Positions 46,419 to 56,540 are shown, counted from the first letter of the stretch. The stretch: DNA of 64,000 nt from Oceanibium sediminis (GCF_003265325.1 NZ_QGNX01000001.1:992001-1056000), one strand, 5' to 3'. Notes: a model not told the origin generated them from the letters alone. Translations and numbers: made by a program.

Positions 46419-47342
46419 TCAGTCCTTCAGCAAGAGCAGCAGCCCCAGCACCACCAGTGCAACGCCGGCAAGTACGCCCGCCGCTGGCCAGCCATGGCCG
46501 AGCGCGCCTTCCCACAGGATCACCCACGCCGGGGTCAGGTAGGTGTAGGCCATGACCTTCGCGCCGGGCAGGCGCAGGGCCGCGAACTGCACCAGGAAGA
46601 AGGTTACCGCGCTCGCGAACAGCGACAGGTAGAGCACCGTGATCCAGACGATCGCGGGCAGGGCGGCCCAGTCCGTCCGCACCACCGCCCCCGCGCCGAA
46701 GGTGCCAAGGCACAAGAGCGCCGCGATCAGCATGCCAAGGGTCAGGACCAGCACCGGCTCGCCCCGGCTCAGGCGCGGCACCAGCGGGATATAGGCCGCG
46801 TGGGCGATGCAGCCGATGAAGAAGATCGCCTCGCCCCGCCCGATGCGGAACGCCGCCAGGCGCGCCCAGTCGGCGTCGAAGATCACCCAGACCGCGCCCG
46901 CCGCCGCGATGGCCAGCGCCAGCGCCATGCGCCGCGTCATCACCTGGCGCATGATCAGCCAGCCAAAGCCTGCCGCCAGGATCGGGGTCAGCGTGAACAC
47001 GGCGGCGGTGGAGACCGGTTTCGCCGTTTTCAGGCCCCAGAACATCATGCTGAAGTAGATCGCGAACAGCCCGCCCAGCAGAAAGAACCGCCAGGGGGCC
47101 GCGAAATGCGCCTTCCGGGCCATGCCGCCGGCCCAGACCACGGCGCCGATGAACAGGGCCGCCAGCGCGAAGCGCAGCGTGTTCAGCGCCAGCGGGTGGA
47201 TCAGCGGCGCCGCCATCGCCCCGAGCGAGAAGGACCCCGCCACCAGCGCCGAGAAGGCGAGCATTGCCAGATGCCCCAGCGCCGCGTGGCGCTCGGGCAA
47301 TTGCGTGCGCCAGCTGCGCGGCTCGGACGGGGTGTCGGTCAT
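46419..47342 (-). CDS. DMT (EamA) family transporter
   Basis: A 307-residue inner-membrane protein with about ten spans, made of two EamA repeats. The first starts with HLAMLAFSALVAGSFSLGAMA (in part) and the second with the VLTLGMLIAALLCLGTFGAG segment. The conserved proline-rich loop LTPAWVILWEGALGHGWP closes it. Members export metabolites or amino acids; substrate unknown. It is divergent from pcaD across 43 bp and points toward preT, which it could precede in one transcript. Confidence 0.9.
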   Translation of the reverse strand: MTDTPSEPRSWRTQLPERHAALGHLAMLAFSALVAGSFSLGAMAAPLIHPLALNTLRFALAALFIGAVVWAGGMARKAHFAAPWRFFLLGGLFAIYFSMMFWGLKTAKPVSTAAVFTLTPILAAGFGWLIMRQVMTRRMALALAIAAAGAVWVIFDADWARLAAFRIGRGEAIFFIGCIAHAAYIPLVPRLSRGEPVLVLTLGMLIAALLCLGTFGAGAVVRTDWAALPAIVWITVLYLSLFASAVTFFLVQFAALRLPGAKVMAYTYLTPAWVILWEGALGHGWPAAGVLAGVALVVLGLLLLLKD

Positions 47343-47385
47343 TCCTTTGTTTGACCGCTCGTTCCATTGCCGTCAATCATGGCGT

Positions 47386-48189
47386 ATGACCCTGCAAATG
47401 ATCCCTACGAACGACATAAGCACCAATGCCCTGATCGATGGGCCTGACGACGGGCAAGCCGTTGTTTTCGTGAACTCTCTCGGCACGGACCTGCGGGTCT
47501 GGGACGCGGTTTTACCGCTGCTGCCGGGGGATCTGCGCATCCTGCGCTATGACATGCGCGGGCACGGGCGTTCCGACGCGCCGCCCGCGCCCTATCACAT
47601 GGGCACGCTCGTGGCGGACCTGGCCGCGCTGCTCGATACGCTCAAGGTGCGGCGCGCCGTCGTCGTGGGGCTGTCCATCGGCGGCATCGTCGCGCAGGGG
47701 TTGGCGGCCGAGCGTCCGGACCTCGTGCGGGCGCTGGTGTTGGCCGATACCGCCGCCAAGATCGGGACGCCGGAGTTGTGGCAGACCCGGATCGACGCGG
47801 TGCGCAAGGGCGGCCTTGAGGCGATTGCAGGGGACGTGATGGCGCGCTGGTTCTCGCCCCGGTTCCGCCGGGACCAGCCCGAGGCTTGCGCACTATGGCA
47901 GGCCCGGCTGACCGATACCCCGGCTGAGGGGTACATGGGCTGTTGCGCGGCGATCGCGGAAACCGACCTGATGGAAAGCACCAGCCGGTTGCGCTTGCCC
48001 GCGCTGGTCATTTGCGGCGCAATGGACGGCGCGACCCCGCCCGACCTTGTCCGAGAGACTGCGGCGCTGATCCCCGGGGCCGACTTCCGCCTGATCCCCG
48101 GCGCGGGCCATCTGCCCTGTATCGAAGCGCCCGACCTGGTTGCGACGCTGATCGGCGGCTTCCTCGATACCTTGCCGGAAGGGACCTGA
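47386..48189 (+). CDS. pcaD: 3-Oxoadipate enol-lactonase
   Basis: An alpha/beta hydrolase of 267 residues that hydrolyses 3-oxoadipate enol-lactone in the protocatechuate branch. The nucleophile elbow GLSIGG (Ser near residue 95), oxyanion-side VFVNSLGTDLRVWD, the acid in GAMDGATPP and the His in GAGHLPCIE are all visible. The ATG at 47386 is chosen; another ATG four codons later is possible. It is followed after 3 bp by pcaB. Confidence 0.9.
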   Translation: MTLQMIPTNDISTNALIDGPDDGQAVVFVNSLGTDLRVWDAVLPLLPGDLRILRYDMRGHGRSDAPPAPYHMGTLVADLAALLDTLKVRRAVVVGLSIGGIVAQGLAAERPDLVRALVLADTAAKIGTPELWQTRIDAVRKGGLEAIAGDVMARWFSPRFRRDQPEACALWQARLTDTPAEGYMGCCAAIAETDLMESTSRLRLPALVICGAMDGATPPDLVRETAALIPGADFRLIPGAGHLPCIEAPDLVATLIGGFLDTLPEGT

Positions 48190-48192
48190 GCC

Positions 48193-49530
48193 ATGGCGAC
48201 ATCCGTTTTCGACAGCCCGATGTGGGGCGGGCAATACCGGGACCCCGACCTCGCGCAGCTGTTCACCGACAGCGCCGACCTGCGCGCCATGCTGCTGGCG
48301 GAAGGCGCGCTGGCGCTGGCGCAGGGCGACGCGGGGCTGATCCCGAAGGACGCCGCGACGGGCATCCACCGCGCCGCGATGACCGTGGCGCTGGACCCCG
48401 CCGCATTGGCCGCGGGCACCGCCGCCGCCGGGGTGCCGGTGCCCGCTTTCGTCGCGGCGTTCCGCAAGGCGTTGCCGGATCGCAGCATCGGGCCCTGGAT
48501 CCACTTCGGCGCCACCTCGCAGGACATCATGGACACCAGCCTTGTCCTGCGCCTGCGCCGGGTGGTGGAGATCTACGACGAGCGTCTCTCAGCGCTGATC
48601 GCCACGCTGGGGAACCTGGCCGAGGCCGAGGCGGAGACGGTCATGGCCGCCCGCACGCGCGGGCAGAACGCCACGCCCACCACCCTTGGCGCGCGCGTCG
48701 CCGCCTGGGGGATGCCGCTGCTGCGCCACCGCGCGCGGCTGGCCGAATTGCGCCCGCGGCTGCTGGTGGTCTCGCTCGGGGGGGCGTCGGGCACGCTGGC
48801 GGCGATGGACGGCAAGGGGCCCGAGGTCGCGGCGGGCATGGCGAAGGCGCTGGGCCTCGGGGTGCCGGACATGCCCTGGCACAGCGCGCGCGACACGCTT
48901 GTCGAGCTGGGCAACTGGGCCGCGATGCTGGCCGGGATGCTGGGCAAGATGGGCGCGGATATCCTGTTTCAAAGCCAGAGCGACCTGGCCGAGCTGCGCG
49001 CCGGGGCGGCGGGCGGCTCCTCCACCATGCCCCACAAGCAGAACCCCGTCGGGGCCGAGCTGCTGGTCCAGCTTGGCCGCGCCGCCCCCGCGCAGCTGGC
49101 CGGACTGCACCAGGCGATGATCTTCGAGAATGAACGCGACGGCGCGGCCTGGGGGCAGGAATGGCTGACGCTGCCGCCCCTCTTGACGCTCGCCGGGCGC
49201 GGCCTGCTGAGCGCGCAGGATCTGGCCTCGACGCTGGTGCCTGACCGCGTGGCCATGACGCGCCCCTTCGCGGCCCATGGCGGCGTGATGTTCGCCGAGG
49301 CGTGCAGCTTCGCGCTGGCCGCACATATGCCCCGGCCGGAAGCGCAGGCGATGGTGAAAACGGCTTGCGCCACGGCGCTGGACACGGGCCGCCCCCTGCG
49401 GGAGGTGCTTGAGGCGGAATGCGACGCGCCGCTGGACTGGGAGGCGCTGTTCGACCCGCTGAAGAACGCCGGTGAAGCGCCGCGTTTCGCCCGCCGGTTC
49501 GCGGCACTGGCACGGGGCGAAGACGGCTGA
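48193..49530 (+). CDS. pcaB: 3-Carboxy-cis,cis-muconate cycloisomerase
   Basis: A fumarase/adenylosuccinate-lyase superfamily enzyme of 445 residues, cycloisomerising 3-carboxymuconate. The superfamily signature GGSSTMPHKQNPVGAE is complete, and the SQDIMDTSLVLR block is typical. Pairing with pcaD supports PcaB over an adenylosuccinate lyase. It lies 3 bp after pcaD. The dioxygenase genes pcaHG and pcaC are not in this window. Confidence 0.92.
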   Translation: MATSVFDSPMWGGQYRDPDLAQLFTDSADLRAMLLAEGALALAQGDAGLIPKDAATGIHRAAMTVALDPAALAAGTAAAGVPVPAFVAAFRKALPDRSIGPWIHFGATSQDIMDTSLVLRLRRVVEIYDERLSALIATLGNLAEAEAETVMAARTRGQNATPTTLGARVAAWGMPLLRHRARLAELRPRLLVVSLGGASGTLAAMDGKGPEVAAGMAKALGLGVPDMPWHSARDTLVELGNWAAMLAGMLGKMGADILFQSQSDLAELRAGAAGGSSTMPHKQNPVGAELLVQLGRAAPAQLAGLHQAMIFENERDGAAWGQEWLTLPPLLTLAGRGLLSAQDLASTLVPDRVAMTRPFAAHGGVMFAEACSFALAAHMPRPEAQAMVKTACATALDTGRPLREVLEAECDAPLDWEALFDPLKNAGEAPRFARRFAALARGEDG

Positions 49531-49540
49531 GTCCGCCCCG

Positions 49541-50314
49541 TCAGGACGCCGCGAAGATATCCTGATCGTAGCTGACCCCGGCCAGGTACAGCCCCTGCGG
49601 CGGGCAGACCGGCCCGCAAGCGGCGCGGTCGCGCGCCTCGAGCGCTTTGGCCACGTCCTCGGGCTGCCAGGCGCCTGCGCCGACGCGCTCCAGCGTGCCG
49701 ACGAAGCTGCGCACCTGGTTGTGCAGGAAGGACCGCGCGCGCACGTCGAAGCGGAACTCGGTCCCGTCGTCGCGGGGATGCTCGGTGATCTCAAGCCGGT
49801 CCAGCGTGCGCACCGGGCTGTCCGACTGGCAGGCGACGGAGCGGAAGGTGGTGAAATCATGCCGCCCCAGCAGGTGGCGCGCGCCTTCGCGCATTGCCTC
49901 CACATCCAGGCTTTGGCGCACCTGCCACATGCGCCCCCGCTCAATCGTCAGGGGGGCGCGGCGCACGATCAGGCGGAACAGGTAGCGCCGCTCTTTCGCG
50001 GAAAAGCGGGCGTGGAAGTCCGACGGCACGATGGCCACGGCGCGGATCGCGACAGGGTCCGGGCGCAGGTGGTGGTTCAGCGCCTCGGACAGGCGGAACG
50101 GCGTCCAATCGCGGCGCAGGTCCACGGTGGCGACCTGCGCCAGCGCGTGCACGCCCGCGTCGGTGCGCCCGGCGGCGGCGATGGTGGGGGCGTCGGGTTC
50201 CAGCTTGCGCAAGGCAGCCTCGATCGCGCCCTGAACGGAGGGGGCGTCGGCCTGACGTTGCCAGCCCGCGAAGGGGCCGCCGTCGTATTCGATCAGAAGC
50301 GCGTAGCGTGGCAT
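49541..50314 (-). CDS. truA: tRNA pseudouridine(38-40) synthase TruA
   Basis: Makes pseudouridine at 38-40 of tRNA anticodon stems. The 257-residue protein has the catalytic Asp in [15 protein letters not shown], plus the start [21 protein letters not shown] (in part) and the [12 protein letters not shown] block. The ATG at 50314 gives the family start; a longer frame adds 12 residues. It is convergent with pcaB (10-bp gap) and divergent from ycjX. Confidence 0.95.
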   Translation of the reverse strand: MPRYALLIEYDGGPFAGWQRQADAPSVQGAIEAALRKLEPDAPTIAAAGRTDAGVHALAQVATVDLRRDWTPFRLSEALNHHLRPDPVAIRAVAIVPSDFHARFSAKERRYLFRLIVRRAPLTIERGRMWQVRQSLDVEAMREGARHLLGRHDFTTFRSVACQSDSPVRTLDRLEITEHPRDDGTEFRFDVRARSFLHNQVRSFVGTLERVGAGAWQPEDVAKALEARDRAACGPVCPPQGLYLAGVSYDQDIFAAS

Positions 50315-50414
50315 GGGCTGGGGCGTACTCCGCAGGCGGGGATTTGCCAAGCCCCTGTAAATGCGCCCCGCGTGGCTTTATATGCGATAAGCCCCCCAAG
50401 GCCGAAAGGACGAG

Positions 50415-51833
50415 ATGGCGCTGCTGACCGATCTGACCGATGGCTTGACCCGCCAGCTTGAACGCGTGCAGACCCGCACCGAGGAAGCGTTCTTCGAACC
50501 CGTCATCCGCCTTGGCGTCACGGGCCTGAGCCGCGCGGGCAAGACCGTGTTCCTGACCGGGCTGATCGCCAACCTGCTTGCGCCGGGGCGGATGCCGCAA
50601 TTGCGCGCGGCGGCGGACGGGCGGCTGGTGCAGGCCTTCCTGCAACCCCAGCCCAATGACGCCGTGGCGCGTTTTGCGTTCGAGCAGCACATGGCCGCGC
50701 TGCGCGCCGACCCGCCCGAATGGCCCGAAAGCACCCGCACGATCAGCCAGTTGCGTCTGTCGCTGCGCTATGCGCCGACGGGGTTCCTGACCGGCTTCAC
50801 CGGCCCGCGCACGGTGCACCTGGACGTGGTGGACTACCCCGGCGAATGGCTGCTGGACCTGCCGCTGCTGAACCTCAGCTACGCCGAATGGTCTGAAGCC
50901 GCGCTGCGCTTGGCGGAAAGCCGCCCGGAGGTGGCCGACGGCTGGCTGCGCGACGCACATGCCGCCGATCCGTCCGAACCGCTTGACGAGGTGCGCGCCC
51001 AAGGTTTGGCGGACAGTTTCACCGCCTACCTCGGCGCGGCGCGGGCGGCGGGGTATTCCGCCTGCGCGCCGGGGCGGTTCCTGATGCCGGGGGACCTCGA
51101 GGGTTCCCCTGCGCTGACATTCGCGCCGCTGCCCCCGGCCAAGGCGGGGGGCGGCTCGCTTCACGCGGCTTTCGCGCGGCGGTTCGAGGCGTACAAGCGC
51201 ATCGTCGTCAAACCCTTCTACCGCGACCACTTCGCGCGGCTGGACCGGCAGATCGTGCTGGTCGATGCTCTCGGCGCGATCAACGCGGGCCCGCGCGCGG
51301 TGGAGGATCTGCGCGTGGCACTGTCGGACATCCTGCTGAGCTTCCGCCATGGCTCCAACAGCTGGCTGAGCCGCCTTATGGGGCGCAAGATCGACAAGAT
51401 CGCCTTTGCCGCCACCAAGGCGGACCATTTGCATCACAGTCAGCACGACAACCTGACCGCGCTGATGGCCGAACTTGTGCAGGACGCCAAGGCGCGGGCC
51501 GATTACCGGGGCGCGCGGACCGAGAGCTTCGCCATCGCCGCGCTGCGCGCCACGGTGGAGCAGCGGATCACCCACGACGGCCAGACGCTCGACGCGGTGC
51601 GCGGCACGCTTGCGGACACGGGGCGCGAGGCGGCGATGTTCGCGGGCGCGCTGCCCGACGATCCGGGCGTGCTGATGGCCCCCGCACGGGCCGGCGCGGC
51701 GGAATGGCTGGACGCGGATTTCGCGGTGATGAAGTTCCGCCCGCCCCGCCTGTCCCTGCGCCCCGGCGACGGGCCGCCCCATATCCGCCTGGACCGGGTG
51801 GCGGAATTCCTGCTGGGGGACCGGTTGCTGTGA
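50415..51833 (+). CDS. YcjX-family (DUF463) P-loop protein
   Basis: A 472-residue predicted GTPase-like protein. The Walker A GLSRAGKTVFLTGL is at about residue 38, and a WPESTRTISQLRL and LDVVDYPGEWLLDLPL region follows as a switch/Walker-B-like element. YcjX is part of stress-associated ycjX-ycjF pairs in Proteobacteria; the function is still poorly defined. The GTG of the GNAT gene overlaps its stop by 4 bp. Confidence 0.9.
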   Translation: MALLTDLTDGLTRQLERVQTRTEEAFFEPVIRLGVTGLSRAGKTVFLTGLIANLLAPGRMPQLRAAADGRLVQAFLQPQPNDAVARFAFEQHMAALRADPPEWPESTRTISQLRLSLRYAPTGFLTGFTGPRTVHLDVVDYPGEWLLDLPLLNLSYAEWSEAALRLAESRPEVADGWLRDAHAADPSEPLDEVRAQGLADSFTAYLGAARAAGYSACAPGRFLMPGDLEGSPALTFAPLPPAKAGGGSLHAAFARRFEAYKRIVVKPFYRDHFARLDRQIVLVDALGAINAGPRAVEDLRVALSDILLSFRHGSNSWLSRLMGRKIDKIAFAATKADHLHHSQHDNLTALMAELVQDAKARADYRGARTESFAIAALRATVEQRITHDGQTLDAVRGTLADTGREAAMFAGALPDDPGVLMAPARAGAAEWLDADFAVMKFRPPRLSLRPGDGPPHIRLDRVAEFLLGDRLL

Positions 51834-52303
51834 AACACTGGCGCTCCCTGCTGACCCGCCCGGAAAGGGCCGTGAAACCCGCAACGCCCGGTGACGCCCC
51901 GGCCTGTGCTGCGATCCTGCGCGAGTGGATCGCCGAGACGCCCTGGTTCCCGCGCGCCCACCCGCCAGAGGCGGAGGAAGGGGTTCTTGCGCAGAAGATC
52001 GCGCGGGAAACCGTGCTTGTGAGTGGCGCGCCGGTGCAGGGCTTCGTGGCGCTGGACGGGGAGTATGTCAGTTGCCTTTACGTGGCGCGGGCGATGCGCG
52101 GGCGGGGGCTGGGCCAAAGGCTGCTGGCCGCCGCGAAGGCGCGGCGCCCGGCTCTGCGGCTCTGGACGTTTGCGGCGAACACGGGCGCGCAGGCGTTTTA
52201 CGAGCGCGAGGGCTTTCGCGCCGTGCGCCGCACCGACGGCGCGGACAACGCGGAAGGGCTGCCCGATATCGAGTATCGCTGGCGCGCGGAGGATCCGACA
52301 TGA
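51830..52303 (+). CDS. GNAT-family N-acetyltransferase between ycjX and ycjF
   Basis: A 157-residue acetyltransferase. The CoA-binding motif reads YVARAMRGRGLGQRLLAAAK (near residue 84), preceded by VQGFVALDGEYVSCLYV and followed by FYEREGFRAVRRTDG. GTG at 51830 overlaps the ycjX stop, and its own stop overlaps the ycjF ATG. It therefore sits in a three-gene, overlap-coupled unit. Substrate unknown. Confidence 0.85.
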   Translation: MKHWRSLLTRPERAVKPATPGDAPACAAILREWIAETPWFPRAHPPEAEEGVLAQKIARETVLVSGAPVQGFVALDGEYVSCLYVARAMRGRGLGQRLLAAAKARRPALRLWTFAANTGAQAFYEREGFRAVRRTDGADNAEGLPDIEYRWRAEDPT

Positions 52304-53307
52304 GCAAACCGCCGAAACCCGTCGTCATCGACGCCGACGCCCTTGGCCCGGCAGACCACGCCGTCAGCGACGCGCCCCCCATCCCCGAGGCCGAGGAGGA
52401 ACGCCCGCCAGAGGGGCGCGCCATGCGCACCGCCACGCGGCTGGCCGCCCGCCGCCGCGGCCCGGTGGCGCGGCTGTTCTGGTGGGCGGTGGCGGGGCTG
52501 CTGTCGCTGATGATAGGCGCGGCGTTCTGGGATTTCGTCACCGGCCTGCTGGCGCGCAACGCGATCCTGGGGCAGGTGGCGCTGGGGCTTGCGGGGATCG
52601 TTGCCCTTGGCCTAGTGCTGGCGGCGTTGCGCGAGATCGCGGGGATCGCGCGGCTGGCGCGGGTGGATGCACTGCAGACGCGTGCCGGGGACCCGGCGGC
52701 GCGGCGCGAACGGGCGCGCGCCCTTGCCGTGTCCGACAGCATGCTGGCGCTTTACGCCGCGCGCGAAGACCTGCGCCTGCCAAGCGAGCGGCTGAAGGCG
52801 CGTCAGGGCGACATCCTGGACGCGGACGCGCTGCTGGAGGCGACGGAAACCGCGCTGCTGACGCCGCTGGACGCCGCCGCCCGCGCTGAGGTGGAGCGCG
52901 CGGCGCGCACTGTCGCCGCCGCCACGGCGATCGTGCCGCTGGCGCTGGTGGACGTGGCCGTGGCGCTGAGCGCGAACCTTGGCATGGTGCGGCGCATCGC
53001 CGAGATCTACGGCGGGCGCGCGGGGACTTTCGGCTCCCTACGGTTGATGCGCGCGGTGGCGAGCCACCTGCTGGCCACGGGCGCGGTCGCGGTGGGGGAT
53101 GACATGATTTCCTCGGTGGCGGGCGGGGGTGTCGTCTCGAAACTCTCGCGCCGCTTTGGCGAGGGGGTGGTGAACGGGGCGCTGACCGCGCGCGTCGGCA
53201 TCGCCGCGATGGAGGTCTGCCGCCCCATGCCCTTCGCCGCCCTGCCGCGCCCGCGCGTGACGCGGCTTGTGCAGCGGGCGCTGACGGGGATGTTCTCGCA
53301 AGGGTGA
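52300..53307 (+). CDS. YcjF-family (TIGR01620/DUF697) membrane protein
   Basis: A 335-residue inner-membrane protein with two spans near residues 62-82 (FWWAVAGLLSLMIGAAFWDF) and 90-110. A long helical soluble part follows, including VPLALVDVAVALSANLGMVRRIAEIYGG (in part), the DUF697-type block. An acidic N-terminal tail of about 55 residues precedes the spans. It is paired with YcjX. The ATG at 52300 is in an ATGA overlap. Confidence 0.88.
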   Translation: MSKPPKPVVIDADALGPADHAVSDAPPIPEAEEERPPEGRAMRTATRLAARRRGPVARLFWWAVAGLLSLMIGAAFWDFVTGLLARNAILGQVALGLAGIVALGLVLAALREIAGIARLARVDALQTRAGDPAARRERARALAVSDSMLALYAAREDLRLPSERLKARQGDILDADALLEATETALLTPLDAAARAEVERAARTVAAATAIVPLALVDVAVALSANLGMVRRIAEIYGGRAGTFGSLRLMRAVASHLLATGAVAVGDDMISSVAGGGVVSKLSRRFGEGVVNGALTARVGIAAMEVCRPMPFAALPRPRVTRLVQRALTGMFSQG

Positions 53308-53335
53308 GGGCGTGGCGCGGGTTGCGGGCGCCGGA

Positions 53336-53388
53336 CCGGGGCGCTGCCCCGGACCCCGGGATATTTTGAAACCAAGGATGGGGCGCGC
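53336..53388. repeat. Hairpin plus GGGATATTT-type intergenic repeat
   Basis: A CCGGGGC/GCCCCGG hairpin (53336-53342 / 53346-53352) runs into CCCCGGGATATTTTGAAACC and AAGGATGGGGCGCGCC. It follows ycjF and precedes ileS in a 266-bp gap whose remainder shows no gene. It is related to the element at 41935-41973. Confidence 0.7.
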
Positions 53389-53573
53389 CACCCTCTCTGG
53401 ACGGGATCACGGGAGAGGGGTATAAGCCCGCAAATGGGACAGGATCACGCCTTTCTAGCGCGAATTATGTGCCCGGCGCTCATCCTCTGAGCGGCCGGGA
53501 AAAGGCGTATGAGACATGCCGCGCCGCCCCTTGCGATCCTTCCTGTTATCCCATGATCTGAAAGTGCTGTCCG

Positions 53574-56540
53574 ATGTGCGCCGATACGCCTGACTACAAA
53601 GACACCCTGAGCCTGCCGCAAACCGAGTTCCCGATGCGGGCCGGCCTGCCCAAACGCGAGCCCGAGTGGCTGGAGCGCTGGGCGCGGATCGGCATCTATG
53701 ACCGGTTGCGCGACAAGGCGGCTTCCGCGCCGCGCGAAAGCTTCGTCCTGCATGACGGCCCGCCGTATGCAAACGGCCATCTGCACATCGGCCACGCGCT
53801 GAACAAGGTGCTGAAGGACTTCGTTGTCCGCTCTCAGCAGATGATGGGCAAGGACAGCCGCTACGTGCCGGGCTGGGACTGCCACGGCCTGCCGATCGAG
53901 TGGAAGATCGAGGAGCAGTACCGCAGCAAGGGCAAGGACAAGGACGATGTCCCCGTCATCGAGCTGCGCCAGGAGTGCCGCAAGTTCGCCGAGGGCTGGA
54001 TCGACATCCAGCGCGAGGAGTTCAAGCGCCTGGGCGTTACCGGAAACTGGGCGGACCCCTACCTGACGATGGATTTCGAGTCCGAGGCGGTGATCGCCGA
54101 GGAGTTCATGAAGTTCGTGATGAACGGCAGCCTGTACCAGGGCTCGAAGCCCGTCATGTGGTCCGTGGTGGAAAAGACCGCCCTGGCCGAGGCCGAGGTC
54201 GAGTACCACGAGCATCAGAGCCACACGATCTGGACCCGTTTCCCCGTGGTGAAGGCGGTCCATGCGCCGCCCCCCCTGGACGAGCCGACGGAGTTCGAGG
54301 GCTTTGGCCAGGACCTGCTGAGCGAACAGCTCGAGGAGGCGACGGTGGTGATCTGGACGACCACGCCCTGGACCATCCCGCAGAACCGCGCGGTCTGTTT
54401 TAACCCGACGCTCAGCTACGGCCTCTACCGTGTGACCGAGGCGGCGGAGGACAACTGGGCGAAGGTGGACGACACCTATCTTCTGGCGGACCGGCTGGTC
54501 GAGGACGTGATGGGCCAGGCCCGCGTCTCCGCCTATGAAAAAGTGCGCGCCGTTTCCGCGGACGAGCTGGAGGGGCTGACCCTGGCGCATCCGTTCCGCG
54601 GCCAGGACGGGGCGGAAGGCGAGTGGGACTTCGACGTGCCCATGCTGCCCGGTGCCCATGTGACGGACGAGGCGGGGACCGGTTTCGTGCATACGGCCCC
54701 CAGCCACGGTGCAGACGACTATGTCATCGGCGTCGAGCATGGGCTGCCGATGACCTACAACGTGCTCGAGGATGGTTCTTTCCGCGCGGACTTGCCGTTT
54801 TTCGGCGGCGCGGTGATTTTCGATCACAAGGGCCGCGAAAAGGACGCCAACAAGCGCGTGATCGACAAGCTGGCCGAAACCGGCGCGCTGATCGCGCGGG
54901 GCCGGCTCAAGCACTCCTACCCGCATTCCTGGCGCTCGAAAGCGCCGCTGATCTTCCGCAACACGCCGCAGTGGTTCGCCGCCATCGACAAGCCGCTGAA
55001 CGACGGGATGGACACTTACGGCAAGACGATCCGCGAGCGGGCGCTGAACTCCATCGACCAGCTGGTCACATGGACGCCCCGCACGGGGCGCAACCGCCTG
55101 CACTCGATGATCGAATCGCGGCCCGACTGGGTGCTGTCGCGCCAGCGGGCCTGGGGCGTGCCACTGACCTGCTTCGTGAAGAAGGGCGCGAAGCCCACGG
55201 ACGCGGATTTCCTGCTGCGCGACGACGCGGTGAACGCCCGCATCGCGGAAGCCTTCCGCAAGGAGGGCGCGGACGCCTGGTATGAGGACGGCGCGAAGGC
55301 GCGCTTCCTGGGCAACGACTACGACCATGACGCATGGGAACAGGTGTTCGACATCCTTGACGTGTGGTTCGACTCCGGCTCCACCCATGCCTTCGTGCTG
55401 CGCGACCGTGCCGACGGGGCGAAGGACGGGATCGCCGACCTCTACCTCGAAGGGACGGACCAGCACCGCGGCTGGTTTCACTCCTCCATGCTGCAGGCCT
55501 GCGGCACCAAGGGGCGCGCGCCCTACAAAGGGGTGCTGACCCACGGCTTCACGCTGGACGAAAAGGGCATGAAGATGTCCAAGTCGCTCGGCAACACGAT
55601 CGTGCCCGAAACGGTGGTGAAACAGTACGGCGCGGATATCCTGCGGCTCTGGGTGGCGCAGACGGACTACACCGCCGACCAGCGGATCGGGCCGGAGATC
55701 CTGAAGGGCACGGCGGACAGCTATCGCCGCCTGCGCAACACCATGCGCTTCCTGCTCGGCAACCTCTCCGGGTTCGACGAGGGCGAGCGCGTGGCCCCCG
55801 CCGACATGCCCGAGCTGGAGCGCTGGGTGTTGCACCGCCTGGCAGAACTGGACGGCGTGGTGCGCAAGGGCTACGCGGCATATGACTTCCAGGGTGTGTT
55901 CCAGGCGATCTTCCAGTTCGCGACGGTGGACCTGTCCGCCTTCTACTTCGACATCCGCAAGGACGCGCTCTACTGCGATGCGCCCGACAGCGCGCGCCGC
56001 CGGGCCGCGCGCACGGTGTTGGATATCCTGTTCCACCGGTTGACGACCTGGCTTGCCCCGATCCTCGTCTTCACGATGGAGGACGTCTGGCTCGATCGCT
56101 TCCCCGGTGAGGACAACTCGGTCCACCTGCAGGACATCCCCGAAACCCCAGGCGACTGGGCCGACCCCGCACTCGCCGACAAATGGGCGCGCCTGCGCCG
56201 CGTTCGCCGGGTGGTCACCGCCGCGCTGGAAGTGCAGCGTCGGGACAAGACCATCGGTGCCAGCCTTGAAGCGGCACCGGTCGTCCATCTCGATGATCCG
56301 GATCTCGTGTCGGGCATCGGCGCTGACGACTTCGCGGACCTCTGCATTACTTCCGGCATCCGCTTTGCGGACGGGCAAGCCCCCGAGGATGCGTTCCGCC
56401 TCGACGAGGCGCCCGGAATAGCGGTGGTCTTCGCAAAGGCCGAAGGCGACAAGTGCCAGCGCTGCTGGAAGATCCTGCCCGATGTCGGCACCCACGCGCA
56501 TCCCGCGACCTGCGCGCGCTGCGACGCCGCGCTGGACTGA
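53574..56540 (+). CDS. ileS: Isoleucyl-tRNA synthetase
   Basis: Class-I synthetase of 988 residues. The HIGH motif is present (GHLHIGHALNKVL), the KMSKS motif is GMKMSKSLGNT, and the editing domain lies between, with TTTPWTIPQNRA. The C-terminal zinc finger has CQRCWKIL and CARCDAALD. The ATG at 53574 gives the expected N-terminus. It is single and monocistronic, with a terminator-like hairpin downstream serving the opposite strand. Confidence 0.98.
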   Translation: MCADTPDYKDTLSLPQTEFPMRAGLPKREPEWLERWARIGIYDRLRDKAASAPRESFVLHDGPPYANGHLHIGHALNKVLKDFVVRSQQMMGKDSRYVPGWDCHGLPIEWKIEEQYRSKGKDKDDVPVIELRQECRKFAEGWIDIQREEFKRLGVTGNWADPYLTMDFESEAVIAEEFMKFVMNGSLYQGSKPVMWSVVEKTALAEAEVEYHEHQSHTIWTRFPVVKAVHAPPPLDEPTEFEGFGQDLLSEQLEEATVVIWTTTPWTIPQNRAVCFNPTLSYGLYRVTEAAEDNWAKVDDTYLLADRLVEDVMGQARVSAYEKVRAVSADELEGLTLAHPFRGQDGAEGEWDFDVPMLPGAHVTDEAGTGFVHTAPSHGADDYVIGVEHGLPMTYNVLEDGSFRADLPFFGGAVIFDHKGREKDANKRVIDKLAETGALIARGRLKHSYPHSWRSKAPLIFRNTPQWFAAIDKPLNDGMDTYGKTIRERALNSIDQLVTWTPRTGRNRLHSMIESRPDWVLSRQRAWGVPLTCFVKKGAKPTDADFLLRDDAVNARIAEAFRKEGADAWYEDGAKARFLGNDYDHDAWEQVFDILDVWFDSGSTHAFVLRDRADGAKDGIADLYLEGTDQHRGWFHSSMLQACGTKGRAPYKGVLTHGFTLDEKGMKMSKSLGNTIVPETVVKQYGADILRLWVAQTDYTADQRIGPEILKGTADSYRRLRNTMRFLLGNLSGFDEGERVAPADMPELERWVLHRLAELDGVVRKGYAAYDFQGVFQAIFQFATVDLSAFYFDIRKDALYCDAPDSARRRAARTVLDILFHRLTTWLAPILVFTMEDVWLDRFPGEDNSVHLQDIPETPGDWADPALADKWARLRRVRRVVTAALEVQRRDKTIGASLEAAPVVHLDDPDLVSGIGADDFADLCITSGIRFADGQAPEDAFRLDEAPGIAVVFAKAEGDKCQRCWKILPDVGTHAHPATCARCDAALD

